NCBI GenBank assembly: GCA_030762175.1
Contig: CM060835.1
Coordinates: forward strand, 86,300,001-86,364,000
Length of the DNA: 64,000 nucleotides
Direction of reading: 5' to 3'
DNA from: Metallyticus violacea
Lineage: Eukaryota; Arthropoda; Insecta; Mantodea; Metallyticidae
The position numbers and the translations under genes were made by a program. Positions 32,373-45,600 of this stretch are shown one piece after another (positions within the stretch are counted from its first letter, which is position 1; every line of letters starts with the position of its first letter). The notes under the pieces are model-generated. The model saw only the letters and a program-made list of their open reading frames with translations. It had not been told where the DNA came from and did no database searches.

Positions 32373-33984
32373 TCAGGCCGGAAACTTATGGACCGCACAT
32401 CGTACTTTATCATATGATAAAAATGGGAGATTATATTTACCCCATTCATTGTTGAGATAACTTCTTGGTTTTTAACACACTTTATTTCTGCAACAGTGTA
32501 ACATTTCTCCTTTTCACCAAAAGCGAACATGTTTAAAAAGGCCATGAATTTTAATTAGTATCTTTAAGTACAAATTGTTGACTACTGTTATTTAGACAAA
32601 GTATTTTCTGTATTTAGGGCGTTTAGAAAGCTGAGATGAAACAAATATGTCCAATCTATTCTACATTTGTTGTGGATCATAAGATACATAGAAAGGTAAG
32701 GTATGATAATAACTGGCTCATTCAATTGCGTGAACCACAGCGAAATGATACACCGCTATAATTGCGGCAAATAAAAAATGCGGCATAAACAAACATGGAC
32801 ATAAATACAATTTTCAATTAAAAAGATAAATAACGTTACATATGTGTCGGTATATATCGATCCAATATATTCAATGTGCAGTTCTGCTGACCCGGACGGA
32901 CAGAGTTTTTTTTTTTTTTTTCCTCCGCTGGTTGCATGTTTGGCTCTGGTTGATGTGGGTGAAATTGTCGGGATGAGAAAGGGATACTCAACTCTTTAAG
33001 GGAAGCAAAGCTGCTTCTCTCCTTTCATTGGTGTTCATATCTCTTGAAAGTGTAAGCTTATCTTGATAAACTATACGATTTCTGACATGTGCCCATTATA
33101 ATATGATTTTTTTTTTTTTTTTTTTTTTTTGAAATTCCATCGTTCATTACTATGTAAAAGTTACTATATTTTATTTCTTTTTGAAAAAGAACATGTTTGC
33201 CTTTATCGCAATGCAGCACTTCATTTTGTTTTTCGAAAGATGATTGTTGGGGCAAAGAGGTACATTTCGACAACTTCAGTCTTACTCAACGGCTGCCGTT
33301 TGTGCCTATGCCTCCATGAAGGAAGTAAGGGAAATAACTTAACCCGACGCTAGCGGGTTCGGGCACATTTGTAAATCCGCTTCCATGCCAGCTGCCGGGA
33401 CAGAAATCTTTTGAAAGTGTCAGATACCATCACACTGTACCAGCTCACCTCGCCCTGACACTTTCGACCCTGTAATAAAACCAACGGAATGGAATGGGAG
33501 AGCGAAAAATTTGTGGAAAGAAAATTTTACCCCAGGATTTGCCTAAACGACCAGGAGAAATCACGAAAAACCTCAAGCTCAGGATGGCCAACCCCAAGCG
33601 TATATGGCAACAAAATAATGAGTTGACCAGTTTAATTGCATTTTTATATTTTAATTACTAAAATGAACGGAATATAATTTTGAAGAGAAAATGAGAGAAA
33701 CAAAACTCTTGATGGTTATAGGATATGATGACAGCAAATGTACACAACAGAAATAACACCAATAGTGACTGAAAACGTACAAAAATAGTTTTTGATGCTC
33801 CTTAACTGCGAAAATGTAATTATGTATCGCTACAGAAATATTTGCTGAATTTGTATAGCAGACAGTAAAATACTGAATTCTAAAATATCAAAAAAGTTGT
33901 GGTAGTAATGTTTTGTTTGCACTAATTGTATATACCATATTAAAAAATGACTGGCACTTTCAATTTTTTTTCTTCTTCTTCTTT
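32373..33984. other. Mariner terminal relic, then intergenic with poly-T
   Basis: GGCCGGAAACTTATGGACC at 32373 matches a mariner terminus. Poly-T tracts lie at about 32908 and 33107-33130. No gene is supported. Confidence 0.4.
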
Positions 33985-34560
33985 TTTCACAATAGGGATT
34001 TATTGCGGGAGTATGAATACAGAATATAATTAGAGCAATTCCGCTCCAATGACTGTGCACCTTCTGGCAGTTTCTGTATTTGCATATTAAACCATTCTTT
34101 AGGGGTATCCCGGTGCTGACGTTCAAAGAACCCCGCCGGATCCCGCTGTACAGTTCCATCAACCAATGGCTTCTGTTTCTGCGCAATAGTGAGGGAACGT
34201 GGCACCTATTGCGCACACACCTTTCCTATCTTCCAGTTCTCATGAATGATGGTGTGAAGCGTTTCCCGTGATAGAGCTGTTGCGTTCTGTAGTCATTAAA
34301 AGTGATTCGCCTGTTCTCCATTATCAAACCTGACACGAATTGAGTGCTGTGTTCACGTGTTATTGCTGGACGCCCAGTACTTTTGCGTTTTTGGCACAGT
34401 CCCGGCCGTCTTTGAACTGTGATGTCCAACAAAACACCGATCTGCGACTTGGTGTTATTCATGTGGATGTCTGAAGCAGCCACTCTTTCCCTTTACAGAA
34501 ACCACACTGTCTACCGTTGCTCATGATTGTTGCTTCCGTGTTGTGTGTTCGTTGTTGCAG
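33985..34560 (-). pseudogene. Tc1/mariner-like relic, internally deleted
   Basis: Minus-strand pieces in order: KRKSTGRPAITREHSTQ, the linker before the second HTH (about 34390-34330), then ENRRITFND, then PRSLTIAQKQK (about 34200). After a gap with the catalytic core missing comes a C-terminal-like WFNMQIQKLPEGAQSLERNC. The order N-terminal HTH, deletion, tail is that of an internally deleted, non-autonomous copy. Confidence is limited because each match is short. Confidence 0.4.
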
Positions 34561-34689
34561 CGGTATTTTATAAGAAAGGGGCATGTTAATTAAATGTGTA
34601 GATTGGAGGGAAAGTTTCGTTAATTGGATTAGATAAACGTTGATGTCTTTCTCTCCACTCCGATGATGTTTCCGATGACTCATAGTTTG

Positions 34690-36220
34690 CTCCGACTAGC
34701 TCACATGAGATTCTTCTGGCTGGTATTTTAGTTATCTAGTTATCAAGAAAAGGGAAATAAGAATGTTGACACTATAATCAGCCGATTTATGGTTTTTCAC
34801 TACCAACTTTCTTTATTGTTCGCAGTCCATGATATTGGGCGGAGAATCGGCTACTCCGTGAAGGATTTAAGGCGGTTGTGTCACTTTCGCATGATCGTGT
34901 TTCTTTTGCAAGGAATCTTTACAACTATCACAAAAGTTAGCACTTAAACGGTTTGTCCAATGCGTAGCTGTGTCCGTAATCACTAATACCTATTAATTAC
35001 TCTCAATGGCCAAGAGCGCCTGGAGAATGGACGTTACACTAAAATTACCACAGATGCGTCACTTAATAAGACTGAAGTCACACTATCTCGCTCGTAGACA
35101 CATAAACACTTAGTGATGGTTCTCTTGTACTCTGTTCTAAAACTATTCCTCGCCTGCCTATCATTTGCATCCCCTGGTTTATGATACTTTTCCCTCACCT
35201 AATACACAAAGACGGAGTTTCAATGCGAAAGAACTCGTTTGTCCTTGACACAACTTTCCTATTCCTTCATGAAGCATCCGGGGCTGAGTTCGTTTACAAG
35301 GCACATAATTTCTCTCAGGTCAACTTCAAGGACTACTTGGGTCTGGCCGCATCCCTGAGGAAAACAGCTGTCCACCCTACAATCGCACATATCTTCCTAA
35401 GGCCAATATCTGATTCATATTACATTGAACAAAGTTAAACTTGCCATTACAATATATGAAATAACGATAAATTTGCAATTATGATATATGTGGTACATTT
35501 AACCTTGCAGCTATGATCTATTCACATAAATTATTTGGCAAGCAATTAATTTATTATTTATCGATAATTATGAGGTGACTAATTTAATTAATACGGTATC
35601 ATTGTCCACGAGCTCCATTGCACGCCGCAGCAAATGACGCAACACCATTTTGTGGCAATAAGCAGTACCATGGTCTATCTTGAAGCACACACTGGCACAC
35701 CTGCTACTTTTTCAGAGTTATGGGGGAGGGGGTGTAAATCATTATTGAACCCCCAGGTATGTTTGGGGTGTCTTGTTCACAATTTAAGCAAATATAGGGA
35801 ATTGCAAATTTTTTTAATAGAATGAGTGTTCATGACTAAGGATCTAAAGCATACAATTAAAAATCCTGTTGATTATGCCATACTTTTTATAGTAATCATC
35901 TTACACTTTTTTGATTTCAATTTTTTTTTTCAGAATATAAAAATTTAGTTTCTGTGCCTTTTCTTAAAATTTTCTTGCTTAATTTTAATTTAAATTGTGT
36001 GAAGCATTTGTGAAACCCTAAATCTGAAAATTAAATAATACAACAGAAATTAAGTCTTCCAGGCTGTGGACATCTTCCGTGTTATGGTCTCCGTAACCTT
36101 CTTGAAGACAAGGTAATCGGTCTTCTGTTCGAAGATGAAAGAGAAGAATTCCACTGGACCACAGCTTTACAGCTGGGAAGATTCACTTCACATATTTTAT
36201 ACCGGCTTTTTTTTTTTTTT
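34690..36220. other. Intergenic, no gene seen
   Basis: No repeat or domain recognised; short frames at 35181-35438 and 35634-35825 show nothing. Confidence 0.45.
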
Positions 36221-36221
36221 T

Positions 36222-36512
36222 AATTTGGTTTATTTATGGACGCTCTTTAACATCTCAGGTCATCAGCGTCCCATTCAATTCAGGGCGTGCAACGGTCTAC
36301 AAATTTTGCTCAGAGACCTCTTCTTTCAGGCTTCAGGTTCTTTATCGTGCCGTAAATGTACGACACGTGGCCCGTGGCGTTACTTCCCTTCCGAAGGAAG
36401 TCATACTTAGGATTTTTACGCCCGAAAAATCCACAGGTCTTAGCCGGGATCGAACCCGCGATCTTGGGTTTAGGAGGCATATATGGTTACCACAACACCA
36501 CCAGGACTGACT
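36222..36512 (-). mobile_element. SINE family B, minus orientation
   Basis: A complete family-B copy from GGTTTATTTATGGACGCTCT to ACCACAACACCACCAGGACTG, with box B complement GGGATCGAACCC. ACCGGC-containing duplications flank it (about 36200 and 36515). A poly-T tract lies at 36210-36221. Confidence 0.88.
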
Positions 36513-36896
36513 AACCGGCCTTGAAAGCCTACCTTCTAAGAAAAAATAAAACGCTATTGTGAGATTTCTAAGGAATAGATCGCAAAATCTCCATTATTAT
36601 TAGATTGTGATACATTTAAAATTTATTTAGCAATGTTGCAGAACACAAACGCTCTTAAATCGAGACACATTATGCATAGTTTCTATCAGAGTTTTGCAGC
36701 AGAGAGCACTGCTCTATTCCTAGGTGCATTCATCCCGTGAATTATGTACCAAGATCATACTAAAGTAGCGGTGACGAACTCTGTTCTTTGCGCAAGAGCA
36801 ATCTCTTACCAGCGTGCGTGCAATCCTTCCTTAGGAGGAGATGATTTCTGGGGCTCCAGTCTCAAACGGTAGCGGAGAAAGCCGAGGGTAGAGACT
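36513..36896. other. Intergenic, no gene seen
   Basis: Unique-looking sequence between two SINEs. Confidence 0.5.
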
Positions 36897-37184
36897 TCAA
36901 CAGATAAATGAATGTTTAACGCTACAGAGGCACCATAGGCGATGGACACTGATGATACATGAGATGAAATGATGTTTTTGGAAAGGATTTATTTTTAAGG
37001 AAGGAAACGTTTGCAAACCTAAATTTAGGGTACCTCCCCGGCATTTGCCATTTATGAGGACTGAGGAAAACCTGGAAAAAGCCTCAGTCAGGGAGGACGG
37101 CCCTGGCGGTATTCGAACCCAGACCTCCCGCTCACGAGTCCGCGTCTTAACGACCTCGGGCACCCGTGGCTGTCAACAGATAAA
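36897..37184 (-). mobile_element. SINE family A, minus orientation, 12-bp TSD
   Basis: TCAACAGATAAA at 36897-36908 and 37173-37184 flanks a full-length family-A copy. The box B complement is GTATTCGAACCC, with one base changed. Confidence 0.93.
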
Positions 37185-37593
37185 GCTAGATAATACAACA
37201 TTCTGACGCAGTGGCATTACAGATCAGATGGCTAAGTTTCATGCTGTAGTTGTGAAGTTAATGGTTTTGAATCATCACATCCTGACGTTTTTTTTTTCTT
37301 TCTTTTTTCCCCTGATGGAGTTAATTTTTTTCTACTGGAATCAAAGGAGATTTGGCGCCATTACCCACCTACTTACTAGCCCACGATCTCTTACCCAATT
37401 TAAACCACTGGATCCACCGGTTTCTAGCATTTACCCGAGGCAGGCGTTAAGGTTAGTGTGTGTGTGTGTGAGTTAATTGCGAATTCCATTCAGACAACGC
37501 GTGGTGCAAGGTGAAAAACTCACATTTGCAATAAGGAACAAAGTTTTGCAGTCAGAAAGTTACGGAGGACAAAGCACAGGTTACATTACGTTA

Positions 37594-37631
<38 letters not shown>

Positions 37632-38937
37632 CAACATTTGCACTTTTACAAGCGGCCACGCACAGAAAAATGTGCATTAGCACTGTTCGGTCTTCTGTTC
37701 GAACTGAGGAGTTCGGCTCTCTCGACGCTGTCGCTCGGAACTGGAGCTCCAGGAATCTTCTCCTGTAAGGGTAATTAGCAATGTGAGAGAGTCACAGCAT
37801 GGTTATCTGCATCGCCCGAGAGTGGTGGCGTGATGGTTATAACACTACTGATATTGTGCTACGATTGTTGAAGTCTTATTGCAAAACGCAGCTTATCATC
37901 CCCAATAGTTTATTTTAATCGCCATGGGAACATTTTTTATTATTTGTTGAATATGATGGAAAGCAAATTGTTTAATGTATCACAAAAAGTTAACAAATGG
38001 AAGAAATGCAGTATTTAAAGGCATTGTTCTATTTACATGCGAGAGATTATGTTTTATCAGGATTTCGACCATGCAGCATAGGTCGGAAAGTTGAAAGACA
38101 ATTTAACTCAATGATTGTGTAAGTAATATATCTATTTATATTTACATTTAGTTTGTTTATATTAAATTTGCATATATTTTCATTAACTGCATACTGTTAT
38201 TATTAAGCCTGTTGTTACTATTGATCCTATTTTTCAGAAAAACCTATCGCATATCAATTATAAAATCGTATAGCAGGAACAGTGCTCCTCAACCATTTAC
38301 TCGCCTTCTTAGACATGCTGCTAGAATCCTATAAATGTTTACTTCAACATGTCTGTGAATAGTTCTTTTCTGCTATGAACAGAAGCAAGAGAACAGAATT
38401 GTACATATTATAAAACTAAAATTATAGTTGTACTAGTGACAGGACTGCTTAACATTTTATACATCAGGCATACATTACTTTGAATGTCATTATGTATTGC
38501 ATTATGATTGGTAATGGTTAATTAAAATATTCTTGAAACCGAGTCAAATTTCATGCGCTTAATATAAAGTTAGTACAAACTAATGAAATTCATAAAACAA
38601 AGCCCCGAAAACTGTACTGTAAAGTGGTATTCCGCAGCAGTGACTAGCTGCCTTTAGTGGCTGTCGTTCACAAATTATTGATACACGATGCAAATAGGTG
38701 TTCATTTTTTGCATTGTTTATTATACATTATTTCCTTGCTACGAACTAAAGCCTGCATTTAGTCCTATTCTTTAATGAGGATCTTAAAAACGCACATAAA
38801 ATCCGTTTATACTGAGTATAGTTTCTGAGAATTGATGCGCTAAAGTGTTCCTCTTTATGCTGCATTAATTTCGAGTTTTCCATCATAAAATAGTTCTTAA
38901 AAATAAATATTGAATTTTATACAGGACAAAAATGTTA

Positions 38938-38987
<50 letters not shown>

Positions 38988-39192
38988 AACCGACATTTTA
39001 AACGTAATATCCAATATAAAATACAAATCTTTCGTTAAGTACATTGCTTCTTTAAGCACGTATTTCTGTATTGAGTTGTGGGATTCTCTCCTATTCCTGA
39101 GATACAGCACGTACTACCTATTCAGGTTTCTGGGTACAGCAGGGAGCTGACGTGAACGCGTACTATCACATTTCACAAGGTTTCTTAGGATT
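37185..39192. other. Intergenic with poly-A and (AAT)n runs
   Basis: Contains (GT)n at about 37457, poly-A at 37596-37629 and (AAT)n at 38938-38988. No coding sequence is supported; frames across the runs translate to poly-Lys, poly-Asn or poly-Leu. Confidence 0.6.
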
Positions 39193-39473
39193 TGTCCATT
39201 AGGGTTTTTTTAATAGTGTTTAACACCCGTTTTTATTACTGAGGCACCACAGGCGGTAGGTACTGATGATACATGAGATGAAATGGTTAATTGGAAAAGG
39301 ATTTTTCCAGCCCTAAGTTTAGGGTATCTCCCCGGAATTTGCCATTTATGAGGACTGAGAAAATCTGGAAAAAGCCTCGGTCAACGAGGACGATCCTGGC
39401 GGGATTCGAATCCCAGACCTCCCTCTCATAAGTCCGCGCCCTAACGACCTCTATCACCCATGGCAGTGTCCAT
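39193..39473 (-). mobile_element. SINE family A, minus orientation
   Basis: The family-A copy lies between TGTCCAT duplications at 39193-39199 and 39467-39473. The box B complement GGATTCGAATCC is intact. The body lacks about 20 bases near 39303. Confidence 0.88.
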
Positions 39474-42428
39474 GAATCTGGTGGCTTCCTTTTGAAATGT
39501 CTAAGGCAACTTGTTATAACTTGTGTGACTATACCATTTGTTTGCGACAAATGTGTAAACATTGACAATGAGGTGATGTGGAATAAGTTTTGCTTGAGAT
39601 TCTGTTCACTTAATAACAATCGATCCCGTGACTAAATTACCTGCATATTTATTGCTTGATGCCGTTGGCTGCAGCATCTCTACACGACAGTGACAAGTTG
39701 AACATGTGACGAGAACAGCATTCCTGTGCTCAAGTTATTAGTTGACAGGGTTTCAAGCAAGTAGTTCTCAGACCCCCATCCTGACAGTTTCTTACACTTT
39801 GTCCAGAACAACTGTTGTTCGTAATCGTTTTATGCATCTCTGGACTAGGTTGGTCTACGAGAGGGTACCAAATATTTAACAATTTAACAATGAACTTACT
39901 TTCTTGTTTGAATTTGTGCGGTCATTTTGTCGAATTCAGGATTACAGAAGGGCTAACATGTGATTTGTTGGAGAGATAGTTACTCTCTCTGTGGCTGTGC
40001 AATAAAACTTCAGTGAGATCTCTCATAAACTCTTGACAGTCTCCCAGAACAAGCAATAACAACTTGTTACTTTCAGCTTAGCTCTTAAGTTTTAGCAAAT
40101 TTGTACCAAAGAAAGCCACAATACTGAATAGTTCAGGCGGGAACACTTGGGAACTTGGAGAGTTAAAAACCTGTTAAGGCCAATCATTGTCTTCGTGGTT
40201 TCCCCCCGTCGCTTAGGCGGGTGTTGGAATGGACCTTTATTTTCCAAGAATTTTCCATTCTCCCATTTCACTTCGCTTCAATCTGTTGATTCTTTACAAG
40301 GTTGGAAAGATAGGTTGAGGCTGTTTACGGTGTGGCGTGGCTTGCGATTTGGAAAGGTTTCTACCTCTGTGCGGAAGTGACCCTTCTAGGGTATTCGAGT
40401 TCCTTGGTGGGGGCCTCTCACGGCGTCAGTGTGCTCTATTTGGAAACTTCACCGCTCCCCGCCCGATTTCTGCCTCATCTCATGCCATTTTCCCGGAGGT
40501 CTGTCCATTGGGGGCGTAGGCACAGACGGCCAGCAAGGTTGAAGTACCGAAGTATCCTCCTACATTTCAAACAATCCAAACCTCCTCTGTCCCTATCAAT
40601 TCGATTCCAAATCAAGCCAGACATTCAAGAAACTTATTTTTTTCTGCCAACTTCCATTTTGTAGCACACACATGAAAAGTACATTATTTCTCCATCTTTT
40701 GCGGCTCTAGCTTAAAAGTGTGTGAAGAGCATATGTTGACTGTAGAGGAATCCATTCTAATGGTGACTCAAGATCATTGTGTACCCAAAAAACTGTACAA
40801 TCAGATGTGATTAAATACGACCCTAGAATTGTTGCGAAGGGTTGGCACTGCCTAGAAAATACTTGTATGCTATAGTTCCAGCAGGCTTCAAAGAAATTTT
40901 ATCGTTATTTAATTATTTGACATTTCTAAACTCCTAATGATATGTTACTACTGCCTAAAGGGTCCATCAGCAGAGAACTCCACTAACATTTTTAAGGATG
41001 TCGAAGCTCATTTACGGTATTTAATTAAAATTTGAGAGTTCTAAAGAAGAAGCGAGGATATAATATCCTCGGCTATTTGACATTCACAAAGCATCACCCT
41101 CTTCCTTTAATACCGTAAAACGTTCTTGAATTTTGATAAATTTGCTTAAGAGCAGTCTCTATAACTTTTAATTAACAATCAAGAGGATTAGAAATTTACT
41201 CTTAGCTGAATAGGAGGAAAGTTTCATACCGCATCGAAAATGTGTGGGACTGGGAATGTGATTTTTATATCAATATTCATTACATGTGTTTATTTGCGTG
41301 GGAGACACTTTAATAAGTTATTCATCACTAAAACTACACATTAAATTATTTGTATATTACGAACTTATTTTTCATTATAACATAGCATAACACAACATTT
41401 AATTACTTTACAAAGGCTCATGTACAGCAGTACTATGAGGAAGTTTTGTACTAGTAAACTGTTTAAAATAATGTGCATTGCGTAGTATAATAAATTACTT
41501 ATGCACACTACACAGGATATGTTATAATATAGGAAATATCGGTCACACTTTAATGTGCAAAATGTATTAAAAATTTTTGTTATAGCAACGCTCATCAAAG
41601 TATATGACATATTACAGTTTAAAAATCATTGTTAATATATCTAAGAAAACAATTGTTCTTATATAAATTATTCTATAAAGTAACAGATAGATTTGTATCT
41701 TTGTATTTTTGTTCATCATTAGTTGATAATCGTTTGAAATTATATGAGAAAGCATTATATATTCTTTCGTGTTCCCTTTGAAAGCAAAAAATTAGCAATG
41801 AATCTACGAAGATTTGTTTTTATTCTAGTAGTGCATATTTTTCATAAAGAATTCCAGATTTTACAAATAAATACTCATAATAGAAAGGTATATGTTCAAG
41901 AAAACGTCAAAAGATTCGTTTTTTGAAGCAGGCCCTTGTTAGCATCACAATACATTTAATTTGCCCTTTATTTGTAACATAAAACTCGCCTGCTTTCAAC
42001 GTAATTGCCCCAAAATATTAATCCTTATTTCATAATGGAACAGAAATAAGTAAAACAATTTTATTGTGGACTATGCTTTATTTTTACTTTATTCTAATAA
42101 ATGTAATAATGCGATGTGAATTTACTTAACTTTTTCCTATTACAATGACTATTTCACTTATGTGATGTCATTTTAAAATCGAGCAATTTAACGAAACAAC
42201 ATTTTGAATTTTTACCAATCACAACCGGATTACGGAGTGAATTATCGAGGAAAAAAATATCAAATCCGTTTTATCACGGACGTGCAATTGTCTTGTGGTC
42301 AGTGTAGACAACTCTATACCTCCATTATATAATTACTGAACACGCATCACTGACCACTTTTGCTAGAGGCGGTGGGGAGCTATTGGTAGCAACAAAAGCA
42401 TGTGGACAATCGACAATCATAACGCAAA
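39474..42428. other. Intergenic; GC-richer segment 40190-40600
   Basis: No gene is supported. The 40190-40600 segment is markedly richer in G and C than its surroundings and has open frames on the plus strand (40147-40380, 40332-40664), but no domain is seen. It may be an old transposon or an exon. Confidence 0.4.
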
Positions 42429-42602
42429 ATGGAGGGTTCTATAAAGCGTTTTGGTGATGTGTCAAATGTGCAGATTGATCTTATCATTAGCAATTCTAAA
42501 CCGCAGAATACAAAGAAAAATAGAGACACTGTATGCTATCTTTTTTTTCTCTCTCTCTTTCTCTCTCAGTTGGTGTTAGAAAATCGAACGGTAGCGATTT
42601 AA
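42429..42602 (+). CDS. Possible first exon with an 'NTKK' domain start
   Basis: ATG 42429 lies in a good translation context (AAAATGG). The first 34 residues include KRFGDVSNVQIDLI and KPQNTKK. This resembles the start of the N-terminal domain found in crypton-derived, QRICH1/ZMYM-like proteins and related transposon proteins (F...s...i..ll....s.NTk..t). The frame then enters a (CT)n polypyrimidine tract that ends in CAG and stops at 42602. A donor-like GTATGC after residue 34 could end an exon. This is either an exon of an otherwise unseen gene or a transposon fragment. Confidence 0.35.
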   Translation: MEGSIKRFGDVSNVQIDLIISNSKPQNTKKNRDTVCYLFFLSLFLSQLVLENRTVAI

Positions 42603-45600
42603 TAGTCCAGTTTTGTCCATTCCAGTCTCACGTTTCTGAATAGAATATAGATTCATAAATATAATATTTTATACAGGTGTTAATATTCTGTGCGCGAATT
42701 TCAAATATATATCACTTTCATTCTTATCCTATTCATGAAATAGTCCTACTCGTATTTTGTTCTTCACTATTGGTATTACTGACAATCGGCATTCTTCTGT
42801 CGCAAAATTGCTTAAAAATATTAAATACAAATACACAATTTTGTAAGTCAAGTTGGAGGAATTACGATATATTATGATATATTTAAATTCTTATTTTAAT
42901 CGTGAAATAATACTCACGAATAAATATCATCGAGGGTCTGAGCTTTCTACTCACTACGTTCGTAAATTATCGGTAAACTCAAACCCTGTGGTGATAGGTA
43001 CTTGCGATAATTATGGAAGACGCGAGAGGAATACCAGAAAAATTAAACGCGTTATTCATGTGTTTTATATTTTATTCAAAATGTACCAAAGACTACTATA
43101 CTTGAGATATAGTTTCCTGAACATGTGCTATGTTAAATTCAATTCTGTACATAATTTACCTCCTCATGCTGATGTTTACGTGTTCCAAATGCTTTTTCAC
43201 TATGGCCTATTTTTATAATTAATGTATTCTAAGAATAAAGTACATATATATTCCCTTTTCGATCAAAAGTGATTTTTGCTAACAGAAGATTGGGGCATGC
43301 AAATATAAGCTGATGTAATTCAATCATTAAACGTTCACAAAGTTTTATTTTAATTGTTAATGATTTCATTGTTGATAAACTTTCAGTTGGAGACTGTAGA
43401 GGTTTTTTTCCCCCTATTTAACATAAATTTCTTTTTTACAAATATTCTTTACATTTAAATATTATTTTTTAAATAGTGCGTCGTTATGCAAATAAAATTT
43501 GTGTTTTCTGAATCCTTAATCAACCAGATGCTAACCACACATCTAAAGTATCATTATTGTTTTGGTGCTTTAAGTGGGCTTTATTCATTAGAGTGGTTAA
43601 ATTATATGTGGTACCAATTAAAATACTTTTGAGAGGGGATTGAAGGGACTATATCAATTCGGGTTCAAGACTCAATTGCCACAAGTATTAGCCATAGCCT
43701 ATAAAGTTGTAACCGTTTGTAGATCTCACAGTGCACTTTGGGTTCCAATGATGAAAACTATTATCGCTTGAAAGATGCATTTTCCATCAATAATAATACA
43801 TGAATTATAAAAATCAAATCATTATTTCCTCTGTCCCTTCCTTCTATTTTGACATGAAAACATCGACACTAAAATTTTGATTCAACAGTTCTGTAATCTT
43901 AACTATTGTAACCAGTTTTTAAATCACTAACAGATTCTTTTTTATTGAACCCACGTCGAGACCTACAACAAACCCAATTTTTAATGTATTAAGGTCATAA
44001 TTTACATGGTTTATCCAATGAATGGTTACACTTCCATTGTTTCTTCATACAGAAATCTCTGTAGGGCTTATAAGAAAAATGAAAAATTAACTGCAGATAA
44101 TTCATTGATTTGTATTGTTGAGAGTTCTAAACATATGACGTCTGCAAAACAATGATTGAAATTTGTTAAGTGAAGTGGGCCCATGGTGAGATATTCTTTT
44201 ATTTAGTTGAGACGCAACAACTTCTAGCGAATAATTCATTATATGTATCAGTCTATTAAAATCTTTCAGTAAAAGTGTTTATTTTAGACGTGCGATTCAA
44301 TAAATTGGATTAGATGCTAAATACAACAGATTCTGTGCCGTTATTCAAATAGTTTATTCTGTACATCATAATAATAAATTTGTATTGCAATAACATTACT
44401 TTCATAAAAGAAAAAAGTCTCTAAATGTTCTGTGTATAAAAATGTAATGTTTACGGATGTTTATACACATTTTATATAGTTAATCAAATTTTGTTTACTT
44501 GTGGGGAAAAACTGCACAATGTAAGAGAATTTTACGTGCGAAAAAACGAAATTTCTGAAAGACAAAGCAGACTCGTGTGCGCATAGATACAAACACCTTA
44601 GGAAGCTGCAATCAGCAAGTTGTATTGCGTATTGGAAAAAGTGCGGAACAAACCGCAATAATCTCATCCCATCTCACCGAGTTCCAAGCGTAGAAAGTTT
44701 TCGTTATAGGAGTAGTCTACTGCCATCTGGTATTTCTCCAGCATTAATTTAATATATTAAAGATTGGGCAGCAGTTGTCCCGCAACTATATAAATTAAAC
44801 TCCATAAAATGGGCAAATTAAAACGTAAAGACTTTTTATTTTTCCATAAACTCAGAATAATGTTTATCTAAAAATGAGTCAAGGAAGTCGACTGAATGCA
44901 CTGCTTAACGCTGCTTTTGTTTCTCACCTTGTGGCAACAAATTTAATGCATTTTTATAGCTGATGCTAAATCTAAAAACAAAATGTTCTTATTTCAATCA
45001 GATTATGAGCTTTTAAGAAAGCATTCTTAGCCCATAATTGAGCACAAACTTGCTTGTATAATAGAGTAAATAAATGTTACCATATGAACTTGTTATAATC
45101 GGTTAAATTCTAGTTCAGTTGATGAAAATATATATCGCGATTATCTTCTTTCTTTGAATTATATCATGGCTGCCCTAGCAACACGTGTAGCTGTCAGACT
45201 ATTTATATAATGTTTTATTTATTTTAATATAATTTAATTATTTCATTATACTTTATACTTTTAATCCATTCCTAGTGCCTTAATTGCCCCTTTTGCTCAA
45301 TAATATATATACATATATATCCGTTTACATATCTGAGGAACTTCCATTCTCGTGTTTCAATTCTTTTTCTTGGTCTTCTATTAACACCCAAAAATCACTG
45401 TCATATATAAAAGCAGGTAATGCCATAATTTTATCAAACTTATATCCTTATTTTTTTTTTCAATATTCGTCCAATTATTCCACAGAAATGATTAAACTTA
45501 TTTTATATTTTCAATTCCACATTTTTCACTATATTATCAAACAGTCCAAATATTTTAATGTATTAGCTCATTCTACTATTTTATTATCTGTAACTATCCT

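Noticed and set aside
37477..37680. Plus-strand frame with a poly-Lys run
   Set aside because: It crosses a 34-base A homopolymer and has no other coding evidence.
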